Assembly: GCA_001660395.1 (NCBI GenBank)
Contig: LXWE01000006.1
Coordinates: 124,001-188,000 of the forward strand
Reading direction: 5' to 3'
DNA: 64,000 bases
Origin: Alteromonadaceae bacterium XY-R5
GTDB taxonomy: Bacteria > Pseudomonadota > Gammaproteobacteria > Enterobacterales > Alteromonadaceae
Part shown: in pieces, positions 9,129 to 19,677 of the stretch
How positions within the stretch are numbered: position 1 is the stretch's first letter
How the letters are laid out: every line of letters starts with the position of its first letter
Made by a program: the position numbers and the translations under genes
The notes under the pieces: model-generated
Database searches by the model: none
Told to the model about the DNA's origin: nothing
What the model saw: the letters and a program-made list of their open reading frames with translations, nothing else

Positions 9129-9150
9129 AAAGGGTCCATCAGGACCCTTT
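9129..9150 (-). terminator. Terminator of the M13 peptidase gene
   Basis: Read on the minus strand, the stem AAAGGGTCC / GGACCCTTT has a TGAT loop and continues into a run of six T. It is 20 bp past the peptidase stop codon. Confidence 0.85.
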
Positions 9151-9169
9151 ATAGGTTTTCGACTATGTC

Positions 9170-11230
9170 TTACCAGATAGATACACGTTGTTCTGGTGGC
9201 AGATACATTTTATCACCTTCTTTCACATCATAGGTCTGATAGAAGGCTTCAACGTTAGGCAGAATACCCAACACTCGGTACTGACCAGGCGAATGCGGGT
9301 CGCTCAGCAAACGGGCGCGTAACGCATCATCACGGGTTTTACCTCGCCATACCTGAGCGTAGCCCATAAAAAAGCGCTCATCGCCTGTCAGGCCATCAAT
9401 CACTGGTGCGGCCTGGTCGCCTAGTGACATGTGATAAGCCTTATAGCCAATGGTGACGCCAGACAAATCTCCGATATTTTCACCCAGAGTCAGATCGCCG
9501 TTCACATGCACGCCCTCGATCGGCTCAAACGCGCTATATTGCGCAGAAAGAGCTTTGGTGCGCTGTTCAAATGCAGCTCGGTCTTCTTCCGTCCACCAGC
9601 TGTTCAGATTGCCATCACCATCGTATTTAGAACCCTGGTCATCAAATCCATGACCAATTTCGTGACCAATCACTGCACCGATCGCACCATAGTTAACAGC
9701 ATCATCCGCTTCCATATTGAAGAATGGCGGCTGCAGAATACCTGCTGGGAACACGATTTCATTGCGGGTCGGGCTATAATAAGCATTGATGGTTTGCGGT
9801 GTCATGCCCCAGTCGGCAGGATCCACCGGCTTACCAATCAGACCGGTTTCATAATCATGTTCAAATTCACTTGAACGCAGGTAGTTACCCACCAAATCAT
9901 CGGCCTGAATAGTTAAACCCGAATAATCGCGCCATTTGTCTGGGTAACCCACTTTAGGCGTGAACTTAGACAGTTTTTCTAACGCCTTCTCTTTTGTCGC
10001 ATCTGTCATCCAGTCAATATTTTTGATACTTTCGCCATAAGCTTTAGTCAGGTTAGCTACCAGGGCTTCCATTTTCGCTTTGGCTTCCGGGCTAAAATGA
10101 CGGGCAACGTACTGTTCTCCCAATACTTCACCTAACACACCACTGGTCGCGGCTACTGCACGCTTCCAACGAGGTTGCTGCTCAGGCACGCCATTTAAGG
10201 TGGTGCTGTGATACGCGAAGCTAAGATCGACCAGTTCTTTATTCAGACGAGGGGCATAGCTATCCACCAGGTTGAACGTCATATAGGCTTTCCAGGTGTC
10301 AATATCCACTGACGCCATTAGAGCGCCCAATGCTTCAAAATAGGCATACTGACGCACAATCATTTCGTCAACCTGACCAATGCCAGAGGCATCGGCATAA
10401 GCCTGCCAGTCAAAGCCTTTCAACAGGCCCTTAACTTCTTCTGCAGTGCGCTTATTGTAGTTTTTCTCTGCATCGCGGCTTTCGACGCGGGTCAGATGCT
10501 TCTCTGCCGTCAGTTTTTCTACGGCGAATACTTTTTCCGCATAGCCCTGAGCATCGTCATACCCAGCAGCAGCCAAAATGTCAGCCATATACTGAACAGT
10601 CGCCTTACGGAAGTTCTCAAACTTCTCACCATCTTTCAGATAGTAATCGCGGTCAGGCATGGTCAGGCCGCTTTGATACAACCACATGGCGTGTTTAGTC
10701 GGATCTTTCGCATCTGGGTAAACGTAAAAGCCAAAGGTGCTGCCAACGCCATATTTGTACAATTTGCCCATTTCAGCGGCAACATCGCTGCTGTTATTAA
10801 TCGCTGCGATTTCATCCAGCATGCCTTTTAAAGGCGTTAAGCCTAATTCATTCGCCAGAGCCTCATTCATGTAGCTGTTATACATGTCGCCCAGCTTTTG
10901 ATTATTCGTACCGGCTTGTGCGTGTGATTCTGCCGCTTCCTGAATAAGGGCTTTTAGTTGTTCCTGTGTTTGATCATACAGCACGTTAAACATGCCATAG
11001 CGTGATTTATCCGCAGGAATCTCAGTAGTCTTTAACCAGGTACCATTTACGTAGTCAAAGTAGTCATCCTGAGCACGAACACTATTATCTACTGCTGCCA
11101 TATCAATGCCGCTGGTTTTCGCAACTGGCGCAACACTGGCACTTGATTCCTTAGTTTCAGGTGCCGGTGAACACGCTGACAGGCCCAAGCCCATAGCAAC
11201 GCACGCGGCGATGATTGATAGTTTCTTCAT
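9170..11230 (-). CDS. M13-family metalloendopeptidase lipoprotein (PepO-like)
   Basis: Neprilysin/PepO-type zinc endopeptidase of 686 residues, the usual family length. The N-terminal lipobox LSAC places it on a membrane, probably facing the periplasm. The N-terminal M13 domain covers about residues 45-420. The catalytic domain contains NAYYSPTRNEIVFPAGIL, the zinc motif HEIGH in IGHEIGHGFDDQGSKYD, and the third-ligand motif GENIGD. The C-terminus ends RVSIW, so the terminal CxxW of many relatives is reduced to the Trp. It should cleave short peptides; the physiological substrate is unknown. It is a single gene with its own terminator and a 170-bp AT-rich upstream region. Confidence 0.93.
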   Translation of the reverse strand: MKKLSIIAACVAMGLGLSACSPAPETKESSASVAPVAKTSGIDMAAVDNSVRAQDDYFDYVNGTWLKTTEIPADKSRYGMFNVLYDQTQEQLKALIQEAAESHAQAGTNNQKLGDMYNSYMNEALANELGLTPLKGMLDEIAAINNSSDVAAEMGKLYKYGVGSTFGFYVYPDAKDPTKHAMWLYQSGLTMPDRDYYLKDGEKFENFRKATVQYMADILAAAGYDDAQGYAEKVFAVEKLTAEKHLTRVESRDAEKNYNKRTAEEVKGLLKGFDWQAYADASGIGQVDEMIVRQYAYFEALGALMASVDIDTWKAYMTFNLVDSYAPRLNKELVDLSFAYHSTTLNGVPEQQPRWKRAVAATSGVLGEVLGEQYVARHFSPEAKAKMEALVANLTKAYGESIKNIDWMTDATKEKALEKLSKFTPKVGYPDKWRDYSGLTIQADDLVGNYLRSSEFEHDYETGLIGKPVDPADWGMTPQTINAYYSPTRNEIVFPAGILQPPFFNMEADDAVNYGAIGAVIGHEIGHGFDDQGSKYDGDGNLNSWWTEEDRAAFEQRTKALSAQYSAFEPIEGVHVNGDLTLGENIGDLSGVTIGYKAYHMSLGDQAAPVIDGLTGDERFFMGYAQVWRGKTRDDALRARLLSDPHSPGQYRVLGILPNVEAFYQTYDVKEGDKMYLPPEQRVSIW

Positions 11231-11404
11231 TTGTATTTCCTTGGAAGATGTTCAGCCCTGCTGACTTTAGTTGTAGTTTTTATTTAATGGTTTATTAATT
11301 AACCATCTAATTTATAACGATTTCGCACCACCAGTGTAAAGCCTGTCGTGATAAGGGGCAAAATGCAGAGGGGTAAAATTTGTGAAAAATTGTAAACAGA
11401 AAAC

Positions 11405-11430
11405 AAAAAAGGGCCAAAAGGCCCTTTTTT
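11405..11430 (-). terminator. Terminator of the pyruvate dehydrogenase operon (after lpd)
   Basis: AAAAAAGGGCC / GGCCCTTTTTT with an AAAA loop is a perfect 11-bp stem. On the minus strand it ends in T6 and lies 16 bp past the lpd stop. Confidence 0.9.
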
Positions 11431-11446
11431 CAATCTTCAAAGCAAC

Positions 11447-12868
11447 TTATTTTTTCTTTGCTTTTGGATTCGGCAGGTCAGTGATGCTGCCTTCAAAGAT
11501 TTCAGCCGCCAGACCGATAGATTCGTTCAGCGTTGGGTGAGCGTGGATAGTCAGTGCCACGTCTTCTGCGTCAGCCCCCATCTCAACGGCCAGGCCGATT
11601 TCACCCAGCATTTCGCCAGCGTTGATACCTACCATAGCACCACCGATAACACGACCTGAGTCTTTATCGAAAATCAGCTTAGTTTGACCTTCAGTACGAC
11701 CAGAGGCGATAGCACGACCAGAAGCAGCCCATGGGAAAGTGGCTGTTTCATAGCTCAGGCCTTTCTCTTTGGCTTCTTTCTCAGTCACACCCACCCAAGC
11801 AATTTCTGGATCTGTGTAAGCCACAGAAGGAATGCACTTAGGATCGAAGTAATGCTTCTTACCAGCAATCACTTCGGCCGCTACGTGACCTTCGTGTACC
11901 GCTTTGTGCGCCAGCATAGGTTGACCCACCAGGTCACCGATCGCATAAATGTGCGGAACGTTGGTACGCATTTGCTTATCAACAGAGATAAAGCCACGCT
12001 GGTCAACGTTAACACCGGCTTTGTCAGCCGCCAGCAGACCACCGTTAGGACGACGACCAACTGCAACCAATACTTTGTCGTAACGCACAGCTTCAGCAGG
12101 CGCTTGCTTGCCTTCGAAGGTTACGTAAAGACCGTCTTTCTTCGCTTCAACTGCGGTTACTTTGGTTTCCAGCATCACGTTGAATTTGTCTTTCACGTAC
12201 TTCTGGTAAACCTTGATGATGTCTTTATCAGCAGCAGGAACCAGTTGATCCAGGAACTCAACTACGTCGATTTGAGAACCCAGTGAACGGTATACAGTGC
12301 CCATTTCCAGACCAATGATGCCACCGCCCAGTACCAGCATTTTCTCTGGCACATCGGCCATTTCCAGTGCGCCAGTAGAATCAATTACGCGAGGATCATC
12401 ATGAGGAATGAATGGCAGAGTCACAGGTTCTGAACCCGCAGCAATAATAGCGTTATCGAAAGTAATAGTGGTTTTACCGTCTTTACCTTCCACTTCAACA
12501 GTGTTGCTGCCAGTGAATTTAGCGTAACCGATAACATGGTTAACTTTACGCATTTTCGACATGCCAGCCAGACCTTTGGTCAGTTGGCTAACAACGCTGT
12601 CTTTCCAACCACGGATTTTGTCCAGATCGATTTGTGGCTCACCAAAGCTAACACCGTGAGCAGCCATTTCTTTGGCATCATCAATAACTTTAGCAACGTG
12701 AAGCAATGCTTTAGAAGGGATACAGCCGACGTTCAAACATACGCCGCCCAGCGTTTCACGGGCATCAACCAATACAGTTTCAATACCTAAGTCGGCAGCA
12801 CGAAACGCTGCAGAGTACCCACCAGGACCTGCACCGATTACTACCAACTGAGTTTTAATTTCGCTCAT
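11447..12868 (-). CDS. lpd: Dihydrolipoyl dehydrogenase (E3)
   Basis: FAD-dependent disulfide oxidoreductase that reoxidises dihydrolipoyl groups of pyruvate and 2-oxoglutarate dehydrogenases, giving NADH. Seen: FAD-binding GAGPGGYSAA near the N-terminus, the redox-active disulfide in GGVCLNVGCIPSKALL, the NAD-binding GGGIIGLEMG, the FAD motif YAIGDLVG and the C-terminal active-site HAHPTLNES. At 473 residues it is almost the E. coli length. A GAGG ribosome site lies 5 bases before the ATG. It is the last gene of the pdhR-aceE-aceF-lpd group, separated from aceF by 155 bp that hold a large hairpin, so separate expression of lpd is possible. Confidence 0.97.
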   Translation of the reverse strand: MSEIKTQLVVIGAGPGGYSAAFRAADLGIETVLVDARETLGGVCLNVGCIPSKALLHVAKVIDDAKEMAAHGVSFGEPQIDLDKIRGWKDSVVSQLTKGLAGMSKMRKVNHVIGYAKFTGSNTVEVEGKDGKTTITFDNAIIAAGSEPVTLPFIPHDDPRVIDSTGALEMADVPEKMLVLGGGIIGLEMGTVYRSLGSQIDVVEFLDQLVPAADKDIIKVYQKYVKDKFNVMLETKVTAVEAKKDGLYVTFEGKQAPAEAVRYDKVLVAVGRRPNGGLLAADKAGVNVDQRGFISVDKQMRTNVPHIYAIGDLVGQPMLAHKAVHEGHVAAEVIAGKKHYFDPKCIPSVAYTDPEIAWVGVTEKEAKEKGLSYETATFPWAASGRAIASGRTEGQTKLIFDKDSGRVIGGAMVGINAGEMLGEIGLAVEMGADAEDVALTIHAHPTLNESIGLAAEIFEGSITDLPNPKAKKK

Positions 12869-12972
12869 TATGACCTCAATTTGACTTTTTTTGGGTTTTC
12901 CTTTCAGACCGCCAAAATTTTACCTGCCGAGTGGCAAGTTAGCAAAGAAAAGGTTGATTTCTTTGCGGATAT

Positions 12973-13009
12973 TTGCAGGTTATCTGGCTAAAAAACAGAT
13001 AACCTGCAA
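12973..13009 (-). promoter_or_regulatory. Large hairpin between aceF and lpd
   Basis: A perfect 14-bp inverted repeat (TTGCAGGTTATCTG / CAGATAACCTGCAA) with a 9-base loop starts 14 bp after the aceF stop codon. On the transcribed minus strand no T-run follows the stem, so it is a poor intrinsic terminator. It may instead protect the aceEF mRNA 3' end, act as a processing site or lower lpd read-through. The position is certain; the role is inferred. Confidence 0.6.
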
Positions 13010-13023
13010 TACCTTTGGTCTGA

Positions 13024-15015
13024 TTACAGAAGCAGATTACGGATATCGCCAAGCACAGTGCTTAAGTGCACAGCAAAACGCGCTGCAAGGGCACCATCGA
13101 TCACACGGTGATCGTAAGACAGTGACAATGGCAACATCAGGCGAGGTTCAAAGTCCTTTCCGTTCCACTTCGGCTTAATTTCACTTTTCGATACCCCTAG
13201 AATGGCCACATCCGGCGCATTCACGATAGGCGTAAAGGCAGTACCGCCAATGCCACCCAGGCTCGAAATCGTGAAACAACTGCCCTGCATATCCGCAGCT
13301 TTCAGTTTGCCATCACGGGCTTTGATACTGATTTCAGTCAATTCACGTGAAAGCTCGTAGATACCTTTCTGATCAACATCACGTACTACCGGCACCACCA
13401 GGCCTCCCGGGGTGTCAACAGCAATCCCGATATGGAAATATTTCTTCATGATCAGGCTTTCACCTGATTCAGACAGCGAAGAATTAAATACCGGGTAGGC
13501 TTTGAGAGCGTCGGCAACGGCTTTCATCATGAACACCAGCGGAGTGATTTTCACACCCAGCTTGCGTTTCTCAGCAACTACGTTTTGCTCTTTGCGGAAC
13601 GCTTCCATTTCAGTGATATCTGCTTCCTCGAACTGCGTAACATGCGGGATAGTCACCCAGTTACGATGCAGATTCGGGCCAGAGATTTTCTGAATTCGGG
13701 TCAGTGCTACTTCTTCAACCTGACCGAATTTGCTGAAATCCACTTTTGGCGGCGCAATCACCTGCAGACCACCACCGCCTTGTGCAACCGCACCCGCTGT
13801 GGCTTTAGGACGACTCAATTCGTATTTCACATACGACTGAATGTCTTCTTTCAGAATACGGCCTTTAGGACCTTTACCTGATACCAGGGTTAAATCCACA
13901 CCAAATTCACGGGCCAGACGACGTACAGACGGCGACGCATGTACTTTGCCTGACTTACCCTTTTCACCCGCAGACGGATGATGAGGAACAGGCGCTGGAC
14001 GCGGTGCAGCAGGTGCCATAGGCGCAGCTGCAACAGGCGCAGGTGCAGGCGCTGCCGCGACCGGAGCAGCGGCAGCAGGTGCGCCAGCCACTTCCAGCAT
14101 CAGGATCAGTGAGCCTTCGGAGACCTTATCGCCCACCTTGATTTTGAGCTCTTTAACGACGCCGGCCTGAGGGGCTGGCACGTCCATGGTCGCTTTGTCA
14201 GTTTCCAGAGTGATCAGACCGTCTTCTTTGGCAATGCTATCGCCAACGGCCACCAGCACGTCAATCACATCAACGCCTGAGTCACCGCCGATATCCGGCA
14301 CTTTGACTTCAATAATCTGAGGTGCAGAAGATACAGCAGGCGAAGCAACTGGTGCGGCTGCCGCCACTGGCGCCGGTGCACTGGCAACGGGAGTAGCTGC
14401 AGGCGCAGAGGCCGCAGGGGCGCTGCCCGCCACTTCCAGATCCAGAATGTAAGAACCTTCAGAGACCTTATCGCCCACTTTCACTTTCAGGCTCACTACC
14501 TTGCCGCCTTTTGGCGCAGGCACATCCATGGTGGCTTTGTCAGTTTCAATGGTGATCAGGCCTGCTTCGGCTTCAATCACGTCGCCTTCCGCCACCAGTA
14601 CTTCAATGATATCCACTTCACCGGATTCACCGATATCAGGCACTTTCACCTGAATCACTTCGCTGGCACCGCTTGGTGCAGGTGCTGCGACTGGCGCTTC
14701 TGCAACAGGTGCTGGTGCAGGCTCTGCCGGAGCAGCAGCCGCAGGTGCGGCCACTTCTACTTCAGCAGCGCTGCCATCAGCGGCTTCAAATTTCATGATC
14801 AATTTATCCTGGTTTACCTTGTCGCCAACGCTTACCAAGATTTCTGCCACTTTACCGGCGAAAGGCGCAGGAATATCCATGCTTGCCTTGTCGCTTTCAA
14901 CGGTTACCAGTGCGTCTTCAGCTTCTACTGTGTCGCCAACGGCAACACAGATTTCGATTACTTCAACTTCATCACCACCAACATCGGGGACAAGCACATC
15001 TTTAAGTTGTGACAT
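13024..15015 (-). CDS. aceF: Pyruvate dehydrogenase E2, dihydrolipoamide acetyltransferase
   Basis: Core subunit of the pyruvate dehydrogenase complex; it carries acetyl groups on lipoyl lysines and passes them to CoA. Three lipoyl domains are present, with target lysines at 43 (ESDKASMD), 160 and 274 (both ETDKATMD). They are separated by Ala/Pro-rich flexible linkers. Next come a peripheral-subunit-binding domain ([15 protein letters not shown]) and the catalytic domain ending in [10 protein letters not shown], with the active-site His and Asp. Three lipoyl domains match E. coli; at 663 residues the protein is longer because of the linkers. A very strong ribosome site (GGAGGAG) precedes the ATG. 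It lies 17 bp after aceE. Confidence 0.97.
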   Translation of the reverse strand: MSQLKDVLVPDVGGDEVEVIEICVAVGDTVEAEDALVTVESDKASMDIPAPFAGKVAEILVSVGDKVNQDKLIMKFEAADGSAAEVEVAAPAAAAPAEPAPAPVAEAPVAAPAPSGASEVIQVKVPDIGESGEVDIIEVLVAEGDVIEAEAGLITIETDKATMDVPAPKGGKVVSLKVKVGDKVSEGSYILDLEVAGSAPAASAPAATPVASAPAPVAAAAPVASPAVSSAPQIIEVKVPDIGGDSGVDVIDVLVAVGDSIAKEDGLITLETDKATMDVPAPQAGVVKELKIKVGDKVSEGSLILMLEVAGAPAAAAPVAAAPAPAPVAAAPMAPAAPRPAPVPHHPSAGEKGKSGKVHASPSVRRLAREFGVDLTLVSGKGPKGRILKEDIQSYVKYELSRPKATAGAVAQGGGGLQVIAPPKVDFSKFGQVEEVALTRIQKISGPNLHRNWVTIPHVTQFEEADITEMEAFRKEQNVVAEKRKLGVKITPLVFMMKAVADALKAYPVFNSSLSESGESLIMKKYFHIGIAVDTPGGLVVPVVRDVDQKGIYELSRELTEISIKARDGKLKAADMQGSCFTISSLGGIGGTAFTPIVNAPDVAILGVSKSEIKPKWNGKDFEPRLMLPLSLSYDHRVIDGALAARFAVHLSTVLGDIRNLLL

Positions 15016-15032
15016 TATTTTCTCCTCCTCGA

Positions 15033-17705
15033 TTATGCGTACAGCGGGTTAAGTTTTTCCGGATCGATGCCGAATTCGGCAATGGCTTTTGCCAGTTCTT
15101 TCTTATCCAGAGAGCCAGCCTTCACCAGTTCATGCAATGCACCAACAACGATATATTTGGCATCAACTTCGAAGTGGTGACGCAGATTCGCGCGGCTATC
15201 CGAACGACCGAAACCATCGGTACCCAGCACTTTATATTGACCTGGTACAAACGCACGTACCTGATCTACGTATGACTTCATATAGTCAGTCGCAGCAATG
15301 GTTGGGCCGTCGAAACCTTCAGACAACACTTTGGTGATGTAAGGCACTTTTTCAGCGGCTTCTGGATGCAGCATGTTATAACGCTCACAATCCAGACCAT
15401 CGCGTGCCAGTTCGTTGAACGAGGTCACGCTATACACTTCGCTGGCTACACCATACTTTTCAGCCAGAATGGCAGCAGCTTCACGTACCTGCAGCAGGAT
15501 AGTACCTGAACCTAGCAGCTTCACTTTCAGCTTGCTCTTCTCAGAGCCAACTTTATCCAGTGAGTAGATACCTTTAACGATGCCTTCTTCCACACCTTTT
15601 GGCATGGCTGGCTGAACGTAGTTTTCGTTCATCACGGTCAGGTAGTAGAAGATATTTTCCTGATCCTGATACATACGACGGATACCGTCTTGCGTGATCA
15701 CTGCTACTTCATATGCATAAGTAGGATCGTAGCTAACACAGTTAGGGATCAAGCCCGCTTGAATGTGCGAGTGACCATCCTGGTGCTGCAAACCTTCACC
15801 GTTCAGGGTTGTACGACCGGCAGTACCACCCACTAAGAAACCTCGTGCCTGGCTGTCACCTGCCGCCCATGCCAGGTCACCAACACGTTGGAAACCAAAC
15901 ATAGAGTAGTAGATGTATACCGGGATCATCGGCAGGTTGTTAGTCGAGTAAGACGTCGCAGCAGCTAACCATGAAGACATGGCGCCCAGCTCGTTAATAC
16001 CTTCCTGCAATACCTGACCTTTGGTGTCTTCACGGTAGTAGGCTACCTGATCAGAATCCTGCGGTTCATATTTTTGTCCCTGGCTAGAGTAAATACCGAC
16101 CTGACGGAACAAACCTTCCATACCAAAAGTACGGGCTTCATCCGGAATAATAGGGACAACACGTTTACCGATTTGCTTGTCTTTCAACATCGCCGTCAGT
16201 ACACGTACAAACGCCATGGTGGTAGAGATTTCACGATCGCCAGACCCTTTGGTAATAGCATCAAAGGCAGACAATGGCGGCGCTGGCAGCTCTTCAGTAG
16301 ACGCTGGCAGACGACGCGGCATGTAACCATGCAATGCATCACGACGCTGACGCAGATAGGTCATCTCTTCGCTGCCTTCAGCAAATTTGAAGTAAGGCAG
16401 GGTTTCCAGCTCGTCATCTTTGATCGGCATGTTGAAACGGTCACGGTAGTGCTTGATCGCATCCATGTCCATTTTCTTAACCTGGTGAGCAATGTTTTTG
16501 CCTTCGCCGGCAGCGCCCATACCATAACCTTTTACGGTCTTGGCCAGGATCACCTGTGGACGACCTTTGGTCTCAGATGCACGCTTGTAAGCAGCGTAAA
16601 CTTTGACTGGATCGTGACCACCACGGTTCAGACGCCAGATGTCATCGTCAGACATATTGGCAACCATTTCTTTCAGCTCAGGATATTTACCGAAGAAATG
16701 TTCACGGGTGTAAGCACCGCCTTTAGACTTAAAGTTCTGGTACTCACCGTCAACGGTTTCATTCATCAGATCCAACAGCTTACCAGAGGTATCACGGGCT
16801 AACAGCGGATCCCAGTAGCGACCCCAGATAACCTTGAACACTTCCCAGCCTGCGCCACGGAAAGTACCTTCCAGTTCCTGAATGATTTTACCGTTACCAC
16901 GTACCGGACCATCCAAACGCTGCAGGTTACAGTTGATTACGAATGTCAGGTTATCCAGCCCTTCGCGCGCTGCCAGGCCGATTGCACCCAAGCTCTCTGG
17001 CTCATCACACTCGCCGTCACCCATGAAGCACCATACGCGCTGATCAGAACAATCTTTCAGACCACGGTTGGTTAAATATTTCAGGTAGCGGGCCAGGTAA
17101 ATGGCCTGCATTGGCCCTAAGCCCATGGATACTGTCGGGAACTGCCAGAAGTCTGGCATCAATTTCGGGTGCGGATAAGAAGACAGACCTTTGCCGTCTA
17201 CTTCCTGACGGAAACCGTCTAACTGGTCTTCGGTCAAGCGACCTTCAACGTAAGCACGAGAATAAATGCCTGGAGAAACGTGCCCCTGAATAAACAGGTA
17301 ATCGCCGCCGTCTTTATCATTTGGCGCGCGGAAGAAGTGGTTGAAACCCACATCGTAAAGCATGGCTGAAGAGGCGAAACTTGAGATGTGTCCACCCAGT
17401 TCCAGGTTCTTCTTCGAACCACGTAACACCATCATCAATGCATTCCAGCGGATCGCGCTACGAATACGCGCTTCGATGGTTTGATCGCCTGGCATTGTCG
17501 GTTCCTGACCTGCCGGGATAGTGTTGATATAAGCCGTGGTTGCTGTGTACGGTAAGTGAGCGCCACTGCGACGTGCTTTTTCGATCAGGCCTTCTAATAA
17601 ATAGTGAGCTCGATCAATACCCTCTTCTGATAGCACGGCTTCTAACGCGTCTAACCATTCCTGCGTTTCTTGTGGATCCACATCCGGATGCATCATATCT
17701 GTCAT
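15033..17705 (-). CDS. aceE: Pyruvate dehydrogenase E1, homodimeric type
   Basis: Thiamine-diphosphate enzyme that decarboxylates pyruvate and reductively acetylates E2. It has 890 residues, like E. coli AceE (887), so it is the single-chain homodimeric E1. The ThDP/Mg motif begins at [10 protein letters not shown] and continues to the [11 protein letters not shown] segment. The DGxGHS-type region appears as [11 protein letters not shown], and the C-terminal part as [26 protein letters not shown] precedes the ATG by a suitable distance. It follows pdhR on the same strand (110-bp gap), and PdhR is the expected repressor of this group. Confidence 0.98.
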   Translation of the reverse strand: MTDMMHPDVDPQETQEWLDALEAVLSEEGIDRAHYLLEGLIEKARRSGAHLPYTATTAYINTIPAGQEPTMPGDQTIEARIRSAIRWNALMMVLRGSKKNLELGGHISSFASSAMLYDVGFNHFFRAPNDKDGGDYLFIQGHVSPGIYSRAYVEGRLTEDQLDGFRQEVDGKGLSSYPHPKLMPDFWQFPTVSMGLGPMQAIYLARYLKYLTNRGLKDCSDQRVWCFMGDGECDEPESLGAIGLAAREGLDNLTFVINCNLQRLDGPVRGNGKIIQELEGTFRGAGWEVFKVIWGRYWDPLLARDTSGKLLDLMNETVDGEYQNFKSKGGAYTREHFFGKYPELKEMVANMSDDDIWRLNRGGHDPVKVYAAYKRASETKGRPQVILAKTVKGYGMGAAGEGKNIAHQVKKMDMDAIKHYRDRFNMPIKDDELETLPYFKFAEGSEEMTYLRQRRDALHGYMPRRLPASTEELPAPPLSAFDAITKGSGDREISTTMAFVRVLTAMLKDKQIGKRVVPIIPDEARTFGMEGLFRQVGIYSSQGQKYEPQDSDQVAYYREDTKGQVLQEGINELGAMSSWLAAATSYSTNNLPMIPVYIYYSMFGFQRVGDLAWAAGDSQARGFLVGGTAGRTTLNGEGLQHQDGHSHIQAGLIPNCVSYDPTYAYEVAVITQDGIRRMYQDQENIFYYLTVMNENYVQPAMPKGVEEGIVKGIYSLDKVGSEKSKLKVKLLGSGTILLQVREAAAILAEKYGVASEVYSVTSFNELARDGLDCERYNMLHPEAAEKVPYITKVLSEGFDGPTIAATDYMKSYVDQVRAFVPGQYKVLGTDGFGRSDSRANLRHHFEVDAKYIVVGALHELVKAGSLDKKELAKAIAEFGIDPEKLNPLYA

Positions 17706-17789
17706 GGTGCTTTCCTTTTGTTAATTTTCAGTTGTACTCAGAGCAGCGTGTATGGATGACACAACACCACTCTGCCTGTTAGCAGCAGA

Positions 17790-17803
17790 CCAGCAATTGC
17801 TGG
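17790..17803. repeat. 14-bp perfect palindrome between pdhR and aceE
   Basis: CCAGCAATTGCTGG can form a small hairpin in the transcript shortly after the pdhR stop. There is no T-run, so it is not a convincing terminator. It could be a partial attenuation or processing point, or chance. Confidence 0.35.
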
Positions 17804-17815
17804 CCTGATTCCCGG

Positions 17816-18571
17816 TTATCCCCGGGGTGTTACTTCAATACGTCGCAAAGCCCGCTGCATACGCGAGTCCTGACGATTGATATTGAGCAACGTTTCTTCG
17901 ATATATGCTAAGTGCTCGTAACTGGCCTGACGGGCCTGTTCCGGGTCCTGAGCAATAATGGCATCGACAATCATTCGGCGGTGGCGAGACATCTGCTCTG
18001 TCACCCCTGGCTGATTCGCCAAAACCAAAAAGTTGCGCTGAATATTGTCTTTCAGCATAGGCTGCAAACTACGCATCACGTGTTGCAGCACGATATTGTG
18101 ACTGGCCTGGGCCATGAGCAAATAAAAGTCCGACACTGCGCCTGCTTCGGCATCTTTGTCATCAGTTTCTGCTGGCAACTGGTCGAGGGCACGTTTCAAT
18201 GCAGCACATTCTTCCGGCTGACCGCGCAACGCAGCGTAGTAGGCAGCCATACCCTCTAATGCATGACGAAACTCGAGCAAATCAAACTGAGTTTCAGGTC
18301 GGGTGGCGATCATTTCCAATAACGGATCCGCCACCATTGCGGTCAGCTTGCGTTTAACAAACGTGCCGCCGCCTTGCTTGCGATACACCAGTCCTTTCGC
18401 TTCAAGCTTCTGAATAGCCTCACGTAAAGAAGGTCGGGACACAGCAAAGTTTTCTGCCAATTCACGTTCAGGTGGCAGCTTTTGTCCGGCCAACAACGAA
18501 CCGTCAAGGATCATCCCCTCCAGCTGCTCGGCAATTACATCAGACAATTTTTTCGATTGAATTCGTTGCAT
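17816..18571 (-). CDS. pdhR: Pyruvate-responsive GntR/FadR-type repressor PdhR
   Basis: Transcriptional repressor of the pyruvate dehydrogenase genes; in E. coli, pyruvate releases it from DNA. Residues 1-75 are a GntR winged helix (DVIAEQLEGMILDG, LPPERELAENFAVSRPSLREAIQKLEAKGLV, GGGTFV). The rest is the all-helical FCD ligand domain (FDLLEFRHALEGMAAYYAA and later His-containing helices). At 251 residues it is nearly the E. coli length (254). It is the first gene before aceE on the same strand. A sequence very close to the known PdhR operator lies about 90 bp upstream, so it probably represses itself and the operon. Confidence 0.95.
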   Translation of the reverse strand: MQRIQSKKLSDVIAEQLEGMILDGSLLAGQKLPPERELAENFAVSRPSLREAIQKLEAKGLVYRKQGGGTFVKRKLTAMVADPLLEMIATRPETQFDLLEFRHALEGMAAYYAALRGQPEECAALKRALDQLPAETDDKDAEAGAVSDFYLLMAQASHNIVLQHVMRSLQPMLKDNIQRNFLVLANQPGVTEQMSRHRRMIVDAIIAQDPEQARQASYEHLAYIEETLLNINRQDSRMQRALRRIEVTPRG

Positions 18572-18660
18572 CGTGTCCAGTCAGATATGCGCAAACGCCA
18601 CTGCCGCAGAAATACACCGGCAATGGCGAGAAAATTCATAGTAGTTTACCAAACAAACCA

Positions 18661-18677
18661 AATTGGTAAGACCATTT
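18661..18677 (-). promoter_or_regulatory. PdhR operator upstream of pdhR
   Basis: AATTGGTAAGACCATTT differs by one base from the symmetric ATTGGT-N3-ACCAAT site known for E. coli PdhR. On the minus strand a TACTAT (-10-like, 18638-18643) lies just downstream, so the operator covers the -35 region of a likely pdhR promoter. Confidence 0.78.
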
Positions 18678-18781
18678 GACCCTTTTAGCTTAAACCAGCA
18701 ATCGCCCGAGGTAAATAGGCAAAGCAAAAACCAGGTTAAAATATAGTTAAAATGATGGATATTTGAACTAAAGTAATAAAG

Positions 18782-18806
18782 ATAAGAGGCCTTTAAGGCC
18801 TCTTAT
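18782..18806 (-). terminator. Hairpin terminator after ampE
   Basis: ATAAGAGGCC / GGCCTCTTAT with a 5-base loop, 18 bp past the ampE stop. The tail on the minus strand (CTTTATTA) is only moderately T-rich. Confidence 0.65.
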
Positions 18807-18823
18807 TATAGTGGTCAGACCAA

Positions 18824-19645
18824 TTAAACAAGCTGACCAGCAAGGGTAAGAGAGGAAATAATCACCAGCAGAAAAATAATGTTGCGCTTCGCTAAACGCA
18901 CCAGTGCACAGGGTTCTTCAGAACAATTTACCGAGTCAGGACGAACATCTTCTGCCTTTTCGGTAACCTGATTTAACAAGCTTCTTGCAGGAATGGCTGG
19001 GTCAGGTAAGTAACCCAACCAAACAGGAAACGCCCGCGAAAAATTGCCCATTAACACAAGACCAAAGGTGGTAATGCGTACTGGCACAAAATCTAAAATC
19101 CACATCAGTTTAGCAGCTTGTTCGTATAAAGGATTTTCGTTTCTATATAGGTGCTGAGTCATGGTTCTGCCGAGACTATAAAACAGCGCTCCAGCAGGAC
19201 CAAACGCGACAAACCACAGGATGACCGCACCATAGTGCTGATAATTAAGCCAAACCAGGGTTTGCCCAAGACTTTTACAATCATAGCCATCATTGATTTG
19301 CTGGGTATACAGATCACAGGCTTCCAGATCCCCCCTATTGGCCGCATGCAAAAACGAGCGATACAAATTACGCGTGACAGGACAACCAACGGATACCAGT
19401 AAGGTGACCGTGGCAACAGCAAAGTAAATCAATGGCGAGTGCAAATCGACAAGAAGCAAATGCAACGTGAGTGGCGGCAAAGCAACAGCAGCCACCAAAC
19501 TCCACATTCCCATGCTGGCCGACAACCAATTCTGTTTTGCCAGAAAGCCAAAATAGTGCTGACTGTAGTGGCTTAATTGCCAGGCAGGCGTCACAGCGAC
19601 TATCCGCTCAATTGCCAAAACTAACAACAAACTAATGAGTATCAT
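18824..19645 (-). CDS. ampE: AmpE-like inner-membrane protein
   Basis: Member of the AmpE/CobD-related membrane protein family, classically linked with ampD and beta-lactamase regulation; its biochemical activity is not settled. About five hydrophobic segments are visible: residues 1-18, around 45-68, around 72-88, one near YGAVILWFVAFGPAGALFYSLG, and the C-terminal IIFLLVIISSLTLAG. A conserved-looking segment LFYSLGRTM...YEQAAKLMWILDFVPVRIT is present. It lies 32 bp after ampD on the same strand, the usual ampD-ampE order. At 273 residues it is close to E. coli AmpE (284). Confidence 0.9.
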   Translation of the reverse strand: MILISLLLVLAIERIVAVTPAWQLSHYSQHYFGFLAKQNWLSASMGMWSLVAAVALPPLTLHLLLVDLHSPLIYFAVATVTLLVSVGCPVTRNLYRSFLHAANRGDLEACDLYTQQINDGYDCKSLGQTLVWLNYQHYGAVILWFVAFGPAGALFYSLGRTMTQHLYRNENPLYEQAAKLMWILDFVPVRITTFGLVLMGNFSRAFPVWLGYLPDPAIPARSLLNQVTEKAEDVRPDSVNCSEEPCALVRLAKRNIIFLLVIISSLTLAGQLV

Positions 19646-19677
19646 GAATTTCCTTAACTAACAGAACGTTATTTTTA

